Below are positions 9,878-20,309 of a stretch of 64,000 bases of DNA, in pieces. Origin of the DNA: Sphingobacteriales bacterium (GTDB lineage Bacteria > Bacteroidota > Bacteroidia > Chitinophagales > Chitinophagaceae). Location: contig JADJGB010000008.1 in the NCBI GenBank assembly GCA_016708305.1, positions 2,170,001-2,234,000 on the forward strand, read 5' to 3'. The first letter of the stretch is position 1; the number at the start of each line of letters is the position of its first letter. The position numbers and the translations under genes are program-made. The notes under the pieces were generated by a model that was not told the DNA's origin, searched no databases, and saw nothing but the letters and a program-made list of their open reading frames with translations.

Positions 9878-11764
9878 ATGATACAGGAAAAAGGTACTAT
9901 ATCCATACACACAGAGAATATATTTCCAATAATAAAAAAGTTTTTATATAGCGACCATGAGATTTTTCTTCGCGAATTGGTTTCCAATGCTGTAGATGCT
10001 ATTCAAAAGGCAAAAAGATTAGTATCAATGGGGCAGTTTCACGGCGAATTAGATGCGCCACTAGTTCAGGTAAAGGTGGATGCAGCGGCCAAAACAATCA
10101 CCATTTCCGATAACGGAATAGGAATGACAGCCGATGAGATTAAAAAATATATCAATCAGATTGCTTTTTCGGGTGCTGAAGATTTTCTGGCAAAATTTAA
10201 GGATGCGAAAGACGCCAATGAGATCATCGGCCAGTTTGGATTAGGATTTTATTCTGCGTTTATGGTTGCAGAAAGAGTTGAAATTCAAACCTTAAGCTAT
10301 CAGAAAGGGGCAGCGACGGCCAGATGGGAGAATGATGGAACCACCGAGTTTGAAATTAGAGAGGGTAGTAGAACAGAGCGTGGCACTGATGTGATTTTAT
10401 ACATCAATGAAGAAAACAAAGAGTTTTTGGAGAAATACCGCTTGCAACAGATTCTGGATAAATATGCAAAATTTCTGCCGGTACCGGTACAGTTTGGAAC
10501 CCGCACAGAAAGCGAGCCAGATGGAGAAGATGAAGAAGGAAAGCCGAAATACAAGAGTGTGGAGGTGCCCAATATTGTTAATACCACCTCTCCGATATGG
10601 ACAAAAGCGCCAAGTGAACTAAAGGATGAAGATTACTTGAATTTTTATAGAGAGTTATATCCGTTTGGCGATGACCCTTTGTTTTGGATTCATTTAAATG
10701 TGGATTATCCATTTAGCCTTACAGGAGTATTGTATTTCCCAAAAATAAAAAATGAAATAGAGATTCAGCGCAATAAAATAAAATTATTTAGCCGTCAAGT
10801 GTTTATTACAGATGAGGTAAAGGACATTGTGCCGGAGTTTTTGATGCTGTTGCATGGAGTGATAGACTCGCCTGATATTCCTCTAAATGTTTCTCGTTCG
10901 TTTTTGCAAGCTGACAGTAATGTGAAGAAAATAAATACCTACATTACTAAAAAGGTGGCAGACAAGTTGGCAGAGTTGTTTAAAAATGACCGCAAAAGTT
11001 ATGAAGAAAAATGGAACGATATTGGTGTGTTTGTAAAATACGGAGCCATCAGCGAACCTAAGTTTTGGGATAGGGCAAAAGATTTTGTGCTGCTTTCCAA
11101 TACCCAGAAGGAGTTTTTTACTTTAGGCGAGTATAATGACAAAGTAAAAGAAACACAAACCGATAAAAATGGCAACATAGTTTACTTATACACTGTTAAT
11201 GCCGACAGGCAGGATGGCTACATACAGGCGGCCAATAAAAAGGGGTACGATGTATTGGTGATGGATAGTCCATTGGATAACCATTTTATCAGCCATCTGG
11301 AACGTGATTTGGAAAAAACCCAGATAAAAAGAGTGGACGCAGATGTGCTTGAAAAACTGATTGAGAAAGACGAAGTAATCGAATCAAAGCTGAGTGAAGA
11401 GCAAGCCAAAGAGTTGAAGGAGATATTTGAAAAAGCCATTACAAAACCCGGAATGGAGGTTACTGTAGAAAACCTGAATGAGGAGGCCATGCCGGTTTCG
11501 GTAACAATGGACGAATTTATGCGTAGGATGAAGGATATGGCTGCACTTGGTGGCGGAATGGGTTTTTACGGAAGCATGCCTGACAGGTTTAAGGTTTCTA
11601 TAAATGCTAATCACCCGTTAGCAACAAAAATACTGGCCGAGTCCAATGATGATACCCGCAAGGCTTTGGCACATCAGGCTTTTGATTTGGCATTGCTGGC
11701 TCAGGGTATGCTCACCGGTGCCGATCTTACCAATTTTGTGGAAAGAAATGTAAAACTAATATAA
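9878..11764 (+). CDS. htpG: Hsp90 chaperone HtpG
   Basis: A 628-residue ATP-dependent chaperone. The N-terminal GHKL ATPase carries FLRELVSNAVDAI, DNGIGMT and GQFGLGFYS. The middle domain has LYFPKIKNEIEI and the C-terminal dimerisation domain follows. The first ATG (9878) gives MIQEKGTISIHTENIFP, the usual N-terminus; an upstream in-frame TTG at 9872 is less likely. No charged eukaryotic linker is present, as expected for HtpG. Single-gene unit, followed by an IS element. Confidence 0.97.
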   Translation: MIQEKGTISIHTENIFPIIKKFLYSDHEIFLRELVSNAVDAIQKAKRLVSMGQFHGELDAPLVQVKVDAAAKTITISDNGIGMTADEIKKYINQIAFSGAEDFLAKFKDAKDANEIIGQFGLGFYSAFMVAERVEIQTLSYQKGAATARWENDGTTEFEIREGSRTERGTDVILYINEENKEFLEKYRLQQILDKYAKFLPVPVQFGTRTESEPDGEDEEGKPKYKSVEVPNIVNTTSPIWTKAPSELKDEDYLNFYRELYPFGDDPLFWIHLNVDYPFSLTGVLYFPKIKNEIEIQRNKIKLFSRQVFITDEVKDIVPEFLMLLHGVIDSPDIPLNVSRSFLQADSNVKKINTYITKKVADKLAELFKNDRKSYEEKWNDIGVFVKYGAISEPKFWDRAKDFVLLSNTQKEFFTLGEYNDKVKETQTDKNGNIVYLYTVNADRQDGYIQAANKKGYDVLVMDSPLDNHFISHLERDLEKTQIKRVDADVLEKLIEKDEVIESKLSEEQAKELKEIFEKAITKPGMEVTVENLNEEAMPVSVTMDEFMRRMKDMAALGGGMGFYGSMPDRFKVSINANHPLATKILAESNDDTRKALAHQAFDLALLAQGMLTGADLTNFVERNVKLI

Positions 11765-11884
11765 AGGAGGTACTTCCGGTATCCCCCTGTTAAATGGATT
11801 ATTGGGGAGCCCCTTCCCGTAGGAGCGCAATGGTAATAGCTCCGTTGGATCGTCATAATAATAGCGGAATAATAATTGCGATAT

Positions 11885-11892
11885 AAAAATAA
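11885..11892. repeat. Target-site duplication, left copy (AAAAATAA)
   Basis: An 8-bp direct repeat, identical to 13232-13239, flanks the IS256 element exactly. Confidence 0.85.
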
Positions 11893-11945
11893 GACAGTAT
11901 CCCATAAACTGTGTAAGTTAAAAATATAAGGGTTTAGCTTTTTGT

Positions 11946-13137
11946 TTAAAGTTGAACCCTTTTTTCAAACATTGTTAAGAACTGATTTAGGATGATGCCC
12001 CAATTTTGTATAGGCATACTCCATTTTCTTGTTGCTTCTCTTAAAGCCAAATATACCGATTTTAAGACGGCTTCATCTGTAGGGAAGGACATTTTATTTT
12101 TGGTGTATTTTCTGATTTTTCCATTCAGGTTTTCTATTAGGTTAGTGGTGTAAATGATTTTTCTTATTTCTAAAGGGAACTCAAAAAAAACGGTAAGCGC
12201 TTCCCAATTATCTTCCCAAGATTTTATGGCGTATGGATATTTGTGGTTCCAGTTATTTTTAAAGTCTTCCAGTGCTGCTTTTGCTGCCTGTTTTGTTGGG
12301 GCGTCGTAGATGAGTTTCATGTCTTTTGAAAATGCTTTTTGTCTTTCCAAACCACATATTTTGCCGAGTTGCGTATTTGATGCACCACACAGATTTGAGT
12401 TTGTGATTGCGGGAAAACATTATTGATGGTTTGGGTAAAACCATTGAGGTTATCGGTAGCTGTAATGAGTATGTCTTCTACACCTCTGGCTTTTAAATCG
12501 GTTAAAACGCTAAGCCAAAATGCAGCACTTTCGTTTTTGCCAAGCCACATGCCCAGTACTTCTTTTTTGCCGTCTGTATTGAGCCTACGGCAAGATAGAT
12601 GGTTTTGTTAATGACTTTACTGTTTTCTCTTACCTTAAAACAATACCATCCATCCATACAATTAAATACAGCGGATCTAAGGGCCTGTTTTGCCGGCAAC
12701 AATATCGCCGGCTACTGTTTCTGTAATTCTGGAAATGGTTGAAGTAGATACATCAAAGTGATAAACCTCGCGTATTTGTTCTTCAATATCGCTTACACTC
12801 ATGCCTTTGGCATACAGCGATACGATTACATTTTCTAACCCATCTACCATGCTTTGGCGTTTGGGTATTATCATCGGGTTAAAGGAGGCGTCCTGTCTCT
12901 GGGTACTTGTATTTCACTTTCTCCAAAACCGGTTTTAATGCGTTTTGTGCCATAGCCGTTTCTGGCATTTGAAGTACTGCTTTTTTCATGCTTGTCATGC
13001 TTAAGGTGAGCATCTAACTCGCCTTCAAGCATCTTTTCAATACCTCGTTTTTGGAGCTGAGTCAAAAAGTCAGTTAGCTCTTCTCCGGTTTTAAACTGCT
13101 TTAAAAAAGCGTCTGATAGCATTTGTTCTTTGTCCAT
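11946..13137 (-). pseudogene. IS256-family (Mutator-type) transposase, broken by several frameshifts
   Basis: DDE transposase catalysing copy-out/paste-in movement of the element. Segments of one protein of about 400 residues can be read across frames: residues 1-85 (ELTDFLTQLQKRGIEKMLEG, RNGYGTKRIKTGFGESEIQV), then MIIPKRQSMVDGLENVIVSL, then KVRENSKVINKTIYLAVGSI, then ARGVEDILITATDNLNGF with the catalytic Asp and VVHQIRNS, then IYTTNLIENLNGKIRK with the catalytic Glu. At least five one-base changes separate the pieces, for example a missing G near 12888 and a missing T near 12694. Either decay or sequencing error; the intact ends and target duplication favour a young copy and hence error. 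Confidence 0.88.
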
Positions 13138-13168
13138 AAAATTAAACTGTGTTTTTAAAATTAATAAA

Positions 13169-13210
13169 TAAGTCCTACAAAGTTGGGGTACCCCAACTTT
13201 GTAGGACTTA
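13169..13210. repeat. 42-bp perfect palindrome inside the IS256 right end
   Basis: The two 21-bp arms meet at GGGGTACCCC (centre 13189/13190) with no mismatch. The outer end overlaps the terminal repeat (CTTACACAG). The left IS end has no equivalent. Confidence 0.9.
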
Positions 13211-13231
13211 CACAGTTTATGTTATACTACC

Positions 13232-13239
13232 AAAAATAA
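13232..13239. repeat. Target-site duplication, right copy (AAAAATAA)
   Basis: Identical to 11885-11892 and directly adjacent to the right end of the IS. Confidence 0.85.
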
Positions 13240-13298
13240 CATCGACATTATTCAATATTATTCAACCCTTCATATATTATGTACTTGTTAAATAAAAT

Positions 13299-14701
13299 TT
13301 ACAGATGAATGGCCTCATCATAAGCTGCCTCAATGGCATCCTTCACACTTTCACTAATAGTTGGGTGCGGGTGAATGCTGTTAAGCACTTCATGATAAGT
13401 AGTTTCCAGCTTGCGGGCAACTACGGTTTCGGCAATCATTTCGGTTACGTTATAACCAATCATGTGCGTACCTAACCATTCGCCATATTTGGCATCAAAA
13501 ATAACTTTTACAAAACCCTCGGTATGCCCGGCAGCACTGGCCTTACCACTGGCGCTTAATGGAAACTTACCCACTTTCACTTCATACCCTGCCTCTTTTG
13601 CCTGCTTTTCTGTAAATCCTACGCTGGCTATTTCAGGTGAGCAATAGGTACAGCCCGGCACATTGCCATAATCTATTGGTTCGGGCTGGCTTATGTATTT
13701 GCCTTCTTTGTGAGCAATGGCTTCTATGCAAATGATAGCCTCTTTGCTGGCTACGTGTGCCAAAGCCTGTCCTGGAACACAGTCGCCGATGGCATAAATG
13801 GTATCAACATTCGTTTTGTAAAACGTATCTACTAAGATTTTTCCTCTTTCAGTCTTTACGCCAAGCGTTTCTAAGCCTATATTTTCAATATTAGCGTTCA
13901 CCCCCACAGCGCTTAACAGGATATCGGCTTCTAATGTTACTTCGCCACTTGCGGTTTTCACTTTTGCTTTAATGCCATCGCCAGAGGTATCAACGGCAGT
14001 TACTTCACTACTGGTCATTATGTCAATGCCCTGTTTTTCATGTTCTTTTCTAATTCTTTGGAAATGTCTTCATCTTCCACCGGCACTATGCGTGGCATAA
14101 ACTCAACCACTGTTACTTTGGTCCCTACACTATTATAAAAATAGCCAAATTCTATTCCTATGGCGCCGCTACCCACAATTATCATGCTTTTGGGTTGCAG
14201 GGGTAGCGACATTGCTTCGCGATAACCAATTATTTTCTTACCGTCGATTTTCATGGCCGGTAGTTCGCGGCTGCGCCCTCCGGTGGCCACAATAATGTGT
14301 TTTCCTTCCATAATCTGGGTTTTGCCGTCGGCGGCTTTCACTTCCACCTTACCTTTTGCTTTCAGAGTGCCATAGCCCATCACGACATCTATTTTGTTCT
14401 TACGCATTAAAAACTGAACGCCTTTGCTCATTTTTTCGGCTACGCCTCGGCTACGTTTTACGATAGCTTCAAAATTGGGTTTTCCCTGCGCTTCGATACC
14501 GTATTCTTCCGAATGTTTGATGTCATTTACTACTTGAGCGCTTTTCAGAAGCGCTTTGGTGGGGATACAGCCCCAGTTAAGACAAATGCCGCCAAGGCTT
14601 TCTTTTTCGATAATTGCGGTTTTTAGTCCTAATTGCGAAGCCCTGATAGCTGCCACATAACCACCCGGTCCACTTCCGAGCACTACTACATCATATACCA
14701 T
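13299..14701 (-). CDS. lpdA: Dihydrolipoyl dehydrogenase (E3), one frameshift
   Basis: FAD-dependent E3 component of pyruvate, 2-oxoglutarate and related dehydrogenase complexes; reoxidises dihydrolipoamide with NAD. Motifs: FAD-binding VVVLGSGPGGYVAA, redox disulfide GGICLNWGCIPTKALL (Cys40, Cys45), NAD-binding IIVGSGAIGIEFGYF, and C-terminal HPHPTISE with the active-site His. The frame breaks near 14046, where one A is missing; restoring it gives ELEKEHEKQGIDIMTSSEV and a normal 467-residue protein. The two open pieces are 14018-14701 and 13299-14018. Divergent from the rpmB operon. Confidence 0.95.
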
Positions 14702-14869
14702 AAAAATTGTTTTAAATTGATTTTTTACTTAGGATGCGAATTTAAGGAATATGAACCATAGTTTTTTGATTCAATTGTTTGTAATTGCGCTGATAATTTG
14801 ATTATTTTTTATTTCAATGTTGAGAAAAACTTTTTTCTCATTATCTATTATACTTTCAATAGAATTCCT

Positions 14870-14877
14870 TACCTTTG
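14870..14877 (+). promoter_or_regulatory. -7 promoter box for the ribosomal protein operon
   Basis: TACCTTTG matches TAnnTTTG and lies 19 bp upstream of the rpmB start codon at 14897. Confidence 0.6.
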
Positions 14878-14896
14878 CACTCCAAAAAATTTTATT

Positions 14897-15130
14897 ATGG
14901 CAAGAGTATGTCAGGTTACGGGTAAAACGCCAATGGGAGGCCACAAGGTTTCTCACTCCAATATTAAGACAAAACGCCGTTTTTGCCCAATTTGCAAAAA
15001 AGAGGTTCTACCTGGCCGAAGAAGATAAATGGATTACTTTGAAATTGACTACAGATGCATTGCGTACCATAAATAAAAATGGTTTGTACTCTGTGGTAAA
15101 AGAATTAAGAAAAAGGGAGAAAAAATCTAA
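14897..15130 (+). CDS. rpmB: Ribosomal protein bL28, three frameshifts
   Basis: Large-subunit protein. The start MARVCQVTGKTPMGGHKVSH is unmistakable. The frame then breaks three times at homopolymers: one T missing near 14980, one A near 15000, and one A near 15120. Correcting them gives RFLPNLQKKRFYLAEEDKW, LTTDALRTINKNGLYSVVKE and a stop at 15128, for a 78-residue protein, the normal Bacteroidetes length. Three independent disruptive changes in one short essential gene are best explained by sequencing error. It heads the rpmB-rpmG-DUF4295-ftsY cluster. Confidence 0.9.
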
Positions 15131-15151
15131 AAGTTTTAAAAGTATTTTATT

Positions 15152-15346
15152 ATGGCAGGCGGAAAAAAAGCAAAAGGAAACAGGGTTCAGGTAATAATGG
15201 AGTGTACCGAGCATAAAAACAGCGGTAAACCCGGCACCAGCCGATATATTACCGTAAAAAACAAAAAAAATAACCCTGAGAGGATGGAGTTGAAAAAATA
15301 CAACCCTATTCTTAAAAAAGTAACGATGCACAAAGAAATCAAATAA
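15152..15346 (+). CDS. rpmG: Ribosomal protein bL33
   Basis: A 64-residue large-subunit protein. QVIMECTEHKNSGKPGTSRY and KKYNPILKKVTMHKEIK match Bacteroidetes bL33. Only one Cys is seen, so this is the zinc-free form. It follows rpmB by 21 bp. Confidence 0.95.
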   Translation: MAGGKKAKGNRVQVIMECTEHKNSGKPGTSRYITVKNKKNNPERMELKKYNPILKKVTMHKEIK

Positions 15347-15437
15347 AGACTACAGGGGTGATGGTTTATTGCCATCGATAGCCCGATAGTTCGTTTTGAA
15401 TCAATATTTCATATAATAACAATCTAATTTTTATACA

Positions 15438-15609
15438 ATGGCAAAAGCAGCAAAAAAACGCAAAGGTTAAAGATGCGAAAGCAGCAGCAGAATCGAAAAA
15501 CTGGTCAAAAGTGATACGTGCCGTTCGTAATCCTAAAACCGGCGCCTATACCTTTAAGGAGAATATTGTGCACAAGGAAAAGGTTAAAGATTTTCTGGCT
15601 CAAAAATAA
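15438..15609 (+). CDS. DUF4295 family protein, one frameshift
   Basis: A small basic protein (about 56 residues) almost always found after rpmG in Bacteroidetes and presumed ribosome-associated. An extra A in the run near 15455 truncates it to ten codons. Removing it gives MAKAAKNAKVKDAKAAAESK and then SKVIRAVRNPKTGAYTFKEN, ending DFLAQK. The conserved PKTGAYTFKE stretch and gene order support the call. Confidence 0.88.
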
Positions 15610-15630
15610 TTTCATTGAAAAAGTAGGGTG

Positions 15631-15663
15631 AAAGCTGTTCGTACAAAGCGAATGGCTTTTGTT
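15631..15663 (+). terminator. Probable terminator or attenuator after the ribosomal genes
   Basis: An 11-bp stem AAAGCTGTTCG/CGAATGGCTTT (two G-T pairs) with a 7-nt loop, followed by a weak T-rich tail (TGTTGTTT). It separates the DUF4295 gene from ftsY. Confidence 0.55.
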
Positions 15664-15735
15664 GTTTCATAGAGATTGATTTTTTGAAGTCAGAAGATGT
15701 TCTTTTTTTAAGTTAAAAACTACTAAACAAAATAA

Positions 15736-16704
15736 ATGAGTCTGTTTAAAAAATTATTTGGGAAAAATGAAAAGGAAACACTTGACCATGGTTTGCAAAA
15801 AACCAAAGAGGGGTTTCTTTCCAAAATTACTAAGGCCGTAGCCGGCAAAAGTACGGTTGATGAGGAGGTGCTGGACAATCTGGAAGATGCCCTTATAAGC
15901 GCCGACGTGGGAGTGGAAACCACTATTCGTATCATCGAACAAATTGAACAACGGGTAGCTAAAGACAAATATCTGAGCACCTCTGAACTCAACAATATGC
16001 TGCAGCAGGAGATAGAAAACATTTTGGTTGATGCTCCTTCAGCTTCAAGTTATTCTTTTGAGAGTGAGATGCCTGCAAAACAATATATCATTTTAGTGGT
16101 GGGTGTGAACGGAGTAGGCAAAACAACAACCATCGGCAAACTTGCACGTAATTTTAAAATAGCTGGAAAAGATGTATTGTTAGGCGCTGCCGATACCTTT
16201 AGGGCAGCTGCGGTTGACCAGCTTACCATTTGGAGCGAAAGAGTGGGAGTGCCTATTGTGAAGCAACCTATGGGCAGCGATCCGGCAGCCGTGGCATTTG
16301 ATACGGCTCAAAGTGCTGTGAGCCGCAATACCGATGTGGTATTGATTGATACTGCAGGACGTTTGCACAACAAAATTCATCTGATGGATGAATTGAGTAA
16401 GATTAAAAGAGTGTTGCAAAAAATTGTTCCCGAAGCGCCGCACGAAGTGCTGTTAGTGTTGGATGGTTCCACCGGGCAAAACGCATTGGAACAGGCCAAG
16501 CAGTTTACGGCTGCTACCGACGTAACAGCGATGGCAGTAACCAAGCTGGATGGCACTGCCAAAGGTGGGGTAGTACTGGCAATTGCCAATCAGTTTAAAA
16601 TTCCGGTGAAGTTTATTGGAGTGGGCGAAAAAATGGAAGATTTGCTGGTGTTTGATAAACATGAGTTTGTTGATAGCCTTTTCAACCTAAACAAAGAAAA
16701 GTAA
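15736..16704 (+). CDS. ftsY: Signal recognition particle receptor FtsY
   Basis: A 322-residue SRP-type GTPase that docks SRP-ribosome complexes at the membrane. It has the helical N domain (about 20-100), G1 GVNGVGKTTTIGKLA (about 123-137), DAADTFRAAAVDQL-like G2 (GAADTFRAAA), G3 DTAGRLH and G4 TKLDGTAKGG. The acidic A domain of enterobacterial FtsY is absent, as is normal in Bacteroidetes. It lies 23 bp upstream of the globin gene and may be cotranscribed with it. Confidence 0.97.
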   Translation: MSLFKKLFGKNEKETLDHGLQKTKEGFLSKITKAVAGKSTVDEEVLDNLEDALISADVGVETTIRIIEQIEQRVAKDKYLSTSELNNMLQQEIENILVDAPSASSYSFESEMPAKQYIILVVGVNGVGKTTTIGKLARNFKIAGKDVLLGAADTFRAAAVDQLTIWSERVGVPIVKQPMGSDPAAVAFDTAQSAVSRNTDVVLIDTAGRLHNKIHLMDELSKIKRVLQKIVPEAPHEVLLVLDGSTGQNALEQAKQFTAATDVTAMAVTKLDGTAKGGVVLAIANQFKIPVKFIGVGEKMEDLLVFDKHEFVDSLFNLNKEK

Positions 16705-16727
16705 TAGTTGATATTAATTATTTTTTG

Positions 16728-17126
16728 ATGAGTAACGCTAAAAAGGATATTGAAAATTTGGACGATATAAAAAAACTGGTTGACAGTTTTTATTCCAAAG
16801 TAAGAAAAGATGAATTGATTGGCCCTGTGTTTGAGGAAAAAATAGCCGACAGATGGCCATCGCACCTTGAAAAAATGTACACATTTTGGCAAACCGTTTT
16901 GCTGGACGAGCGTACTTATTATGGAAGTCCTTTTCCGCCACATGCCGGTTTAAATATTGATAATGAACATTTTGAGGTATGGCTGACACTTTTTGATGAA
17001 ACACTCGACGAGTATTTTGAAGGCGAAATTGCAGACGAAGCCAGATGGCGTGCCGAAAAAATGGCAGATATGTTTTTGAGAAAACTGGATTATTACAGAA
17101 ATAATTCTTCACAACCTTTAGCCTAA
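16728..17126 (+). CDS. Group III truncated hemoglobin
   Basis: A 132-residue heme protein of the trHb3 class (COG2346). The short alpha-helical sequence has VDSFYSKVRKDELIGPVFEE in the A-B-E region, HLEKMYTFWQTVLL, and the proximal-His region PPHAGLNIDNEHFEVWLTLF; a Trp-rich C-terminus is typical. The ATG at 16728 is preferred over the TTG one codon upstream. trHb3 proteins bind O2/NO or act in redox stress. Its neighbours are a hemerythrin-like protein and a CcoI-type copper ATPase. Confidence 0.9.
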   Translation: MSNAKKDIENLDDIKKLVDSFYSKVRKDELIGPVFEEKIADRWPSHLEKMYTFWQTVLLDERTYYGSPFPPHAGLNIDNEHFEVWLTLFDETLDEYFEGEIADEARWRAEKMADMFLRKLDYYRNNSSQPLA

Positions 17127-17234
17127 GAAAATTTAATCCTGTTTGAGTTTTTTTAGAAAATTTCTGATGCTTTCCTGATAAATGTGATAAATATCATATA
17201 AATCTTACTACCCTATCATTTTTTATTCAAGAGG

Positions 17235-17762
17235 ATGGAAGGAGATTTGTGTAAAATAAAACCAATGTCTTTAACACAAGAGTGCCATACCATTATCCAA
17301 AACATAACGAACCAGTTATACCCGGTTATAATGGATCATTTGAAGAATATTCAGTTTTTGAAAAAAAAGTTTTCGGAGGATGACAGTTATGCTAATATAT
17401 TTGATTTGTTGGATGAACTTAATGATGAGTTTGTATCATTGAGCAAATATGAAACCAGATTGATGTTTCCATTAATTCTTAATCTACTTAAGGAAGATTG
17501 TAAATCTATGGAAAACTGTAATCATGCCACCGAATTACAAACCCTGATAACCAAAAAAGAAGACCGAATCAATAATCTTGTTTTAAGCCTTGAGGTAGAA
17601 GCAGAACTGCTGGAGCCTGAGAAAAAAGGAACACTGTTAAGCATTATCAATATTTTTTCCCACAATTATACTAATACCAAACATGATTTGCATAAATGTA
17701 TTTTGCAATTGCAAAGAAAAAAGGGTATTATTGTAAATCAACAACCTGAAAAAGAGGTATAA
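17235..17762 (+). CDS. Hemerythrin-like helical protein (tentative)
   Basis: A 175-residue, fully helical-looking protein. DHLKNIQFLKKKF, YETRLMFPLILNLL and IFSHNYTNTKHDLHKCI are spaced like the helices of hemerythrin/RIC di-iron proteins, but the usual HxxxE of helix 3 appears as KYETRLMFP, so one ligand may be missing. A later start (ATG 17265, MSLTQECH) is plausible. Placement between a globin and CcoI suggests a link with respiration, oxygen or NO. Family assignment is weak. Confidence 0.5.
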   Translation: MEGDLCKIKPMSLTQECHTIIQNITNQLYPVIMDHLKNIQFLKKKFSEDDSYANIFDLLDELNDEFVSLSKYETRLMFPLILNLLKEDCKSMENCNHATELQTLITKKEDRINNLVLSLEVEAELLEPEKKGTLLSIINIFSHNYTNTKHDLHKCILQLQRKKGIIVNQQPEKEV

Positions 17763-17774
17763 AAAAATATTATA

Positions 17775-20172
17775 TTGGGCAATTCATCATCTGAAATCAA
17801 AACTTCTTGTTTTCATTGTGGCGATACTTGTGCCAACGATAGAATAAGATTGAATGATAAAATATTCTGTTGCGAGGGGTGCAAAATGGTTTTTGAAATA
17901 CTAAACCAAAATGACCTTTGTTCCTTTTACGACCTAAACACACATCCCGGCATTACCCAAAAAATTAAAGTAAGAGTAGATAAATTCAGTTTTCTGGATG
18001 ATGAGCAGATTGGCCGGAAACTGATTCAGTTCAAGGATGACAATCAAACGCATGTAAGTTTTTACCTGCCTCAGATGCATTGTAGCAGTTGCCTCTGGCT
18101 GCTTGAAAATGTGAGAAGGATTAATGACGGCGTTGTTTCTTCACGGGTGAATTTTGCACAGAAGGAAGTTTTATTGTTTTGAAAATAAAAAAACCACGCT
18201 TCGCAAGGTAGTGGAATCGCTTACCGCCTATTGGTTTATGAGCCACACATCGTCTCCAAAAACCTGGGCGAAGTAAAAAGTAAAAATTACGATAAAACCA
18301 GACTATACAAAATTGCCATTGCAGGATTTTGCTTTGCAAACATTATGATGCTGAGTTTGCCGGAGTATTTTACCTTCGGTAGTTTTATACAGTATGAGAT
18401 AGGCGCTGCTTTCAGGTATATCAGCCTGATTCTGGCGCTTCCGGTATTTTTCTATTGCGCTTCCGAATTTTTCACAGGCGCCTGGAAAAGTCTTAAAAAT
18501 GGTTTTTTAAATATTGATGCACCCATTGCACTGGCCATACTTCTAACTTTCGGCCGAAGCCTGTGGGAGATGTTTGCGCTCAACAGCAATACTTATTTTG
18601 ACAGTATGAGCGGCATTGTATTTTTTATGTTAGTAGGTCGTTGGGCGCAGGATAAAACGCAGCAGGCTATTGCGTTCGACCGCGATTTTAAATCGTTTTT
18701 TCCGATAGCTGTTAATGTTTTGAAAGAAGATAGGTCGGTGCCTACTCAGGTTGAAAATCTGAAAGAAAATGATGTAATTGAAATATATGATAATGAACTC
18801 ATCCCTGTAGATGCCATATTGTCAAAAGGCAGGGCAGAGGTGGACTACAGCTTCGTGAGTGGCGAAAGCTTGCCGGTGATAAAGGATGTGGGAGAAATTA
18901 TTTATGCCGGTGGCAAGCAAATAGGAGAGAAAATAGAGTTGGTAGTGATTAAAAAAGTTTCGCAAAGCTACCTGACTAATCTATGGAATAAAGATGTTTT
19001 TAAAGAAGAGAAAAAAGAATCGCTTTTTATACACAACATCAGCAATTATTTTACGCTTATTGTTTTCATAATCAGCGCTTTATCTGCTGCTTTCTGGTTT
19101 TGGAGAGGCGAATATGTGACCATGTGGAATGCATTGACTACCATTCTCATCATTGCCTGCCCCTGTGCATTGCTGCTTTCTTCCACTTTAACCAATGGCA
19201 ATGTGCTGAGGGTGTTGAGCAAAAATAAATTCTATCTACGTCATCCCAGCGTGATTGAAAACCTTTCGGGCATAAACCATATTGTTTTTGATAAAACCGG
19301 CACGCTTACCCAAAGCAAAAAACTTAAAGTGCGTTATATCGGACAACCTATTGATAATGAATTAGGTATGATAATTGCCTCTTTGTTGGAGCAATCTACG
19401 CATCCGCTTGGTAAGGCCATTTATGACTATCTGAATATTATAGAAACGATTCCTGTAAGCGATTTTAAAAATGTACCCGGACAGGGAATTGAAGGCTGGA
19501 TAAATGAAAAGCATATTAAGATAGGCAGTGATAGTTTTGTAAATAATACGGCTGATAAAAAAGACAACCTCGGCTCTCGGGTAAATATTAAAGTGGATGG
19601 AAAGGTATTGGGCGTTTTCACTGTTCAGAATTCTTACCGCTACGGATTTGCAGAACTGATGAAAAATCTTCAAAAAATTTATACTTTATCGGTATTGAGC
19701 GGCGATAATGATGCTGAGGCTCAAAATCTGCAAACTGTATTGAAAGACGATACCGAAATATTGTTTAATCAGTCGCCGGAAGAAAAGTTAGAATACATTG
19801 AGTATCTGCAAAATATAAAAAGAAAAAGTACTAATGATAGGCGATGGGCTGAATGATGCCGGCGCGCTGAAGCAGAGTAATGTGGGACTGGCGATCACTG
19901 AAGATGCAAACAATTTTACCCCGGCAGCCGATGGTATTTTTGATGCGGAGCAGTTTTCAAGGCTCGATCAGTTTTTAAATTTTGCTAAATCAGGGAAAAT
20001 GATAATATTAATCAGCTTTATTGTATCTGTTTTGTACAATATCGCAGGCTTGTATTTTGCAGTACAGGGTTTGTTGGCACCTGTAATTGCCGCTGTGCTG
20101 ATGCCTGCCAGCTCTATCAGCATTATAATGCTTACCTACGGATTAACAGAGCTAAAATCCAAAACGCTTTAA
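17775..20172 (+). CDS. ccoI: CcoI/FixI-type copper-transporting P-type ATPase, several frameshifts
   Basis: P1B ATPase that moves copper for cbb3-type cytochrome oxidase assembly. The N-terminal Cys-rich region CFHCGDTC/CCEGCKMVF is typical of CcoI, followed by a metal-binding domain with MHCSSCLWLL, eight membrane segments with CPC in IIACPCALLLSS, phosphorylation site DKTGTLTQ, and MIGDGLNDAGAL. The pieces 17775-18182, 18231-19856 and 19834-20172 join after removing one T near 18175, two bases near 18225-18233 and one A near 19830. The only visible start is TTG at 17775. No ccoS or oxidase subunit gene follows. Confidence 0.88.
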
Positions 20173-20309
20173 ATTTATACATTCTCTGTAATTTGTATAG
20201 AATAATTTTCGATTTTAGCCAGCACACAAAATGTGACTTTTTGCTCTGTCCGTTTGGCAAACTATAAGGCGAAAGATTTATTTATTAGGCTATAAGTCTG
20301 CTTTGGGGC

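Larger units (their letters stand above)
11893..13231 (-). mobile_element. IS256-family insertion sequence, 1339 bp
   Basis: The ends are imperfect inverted repeats: GACAGTATCCCATAAACTG at the left and GGTAGTATAACATAAACTG at the right, both continuing TGTAAGT. Both ends are flanked by AAAAATAA, an 8-bp target duplication as expected for IS256. The transposase gene fills 11946-13137. A 42-bp perfect palindrome lies between its start and the right end. Confidence 0.92.
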
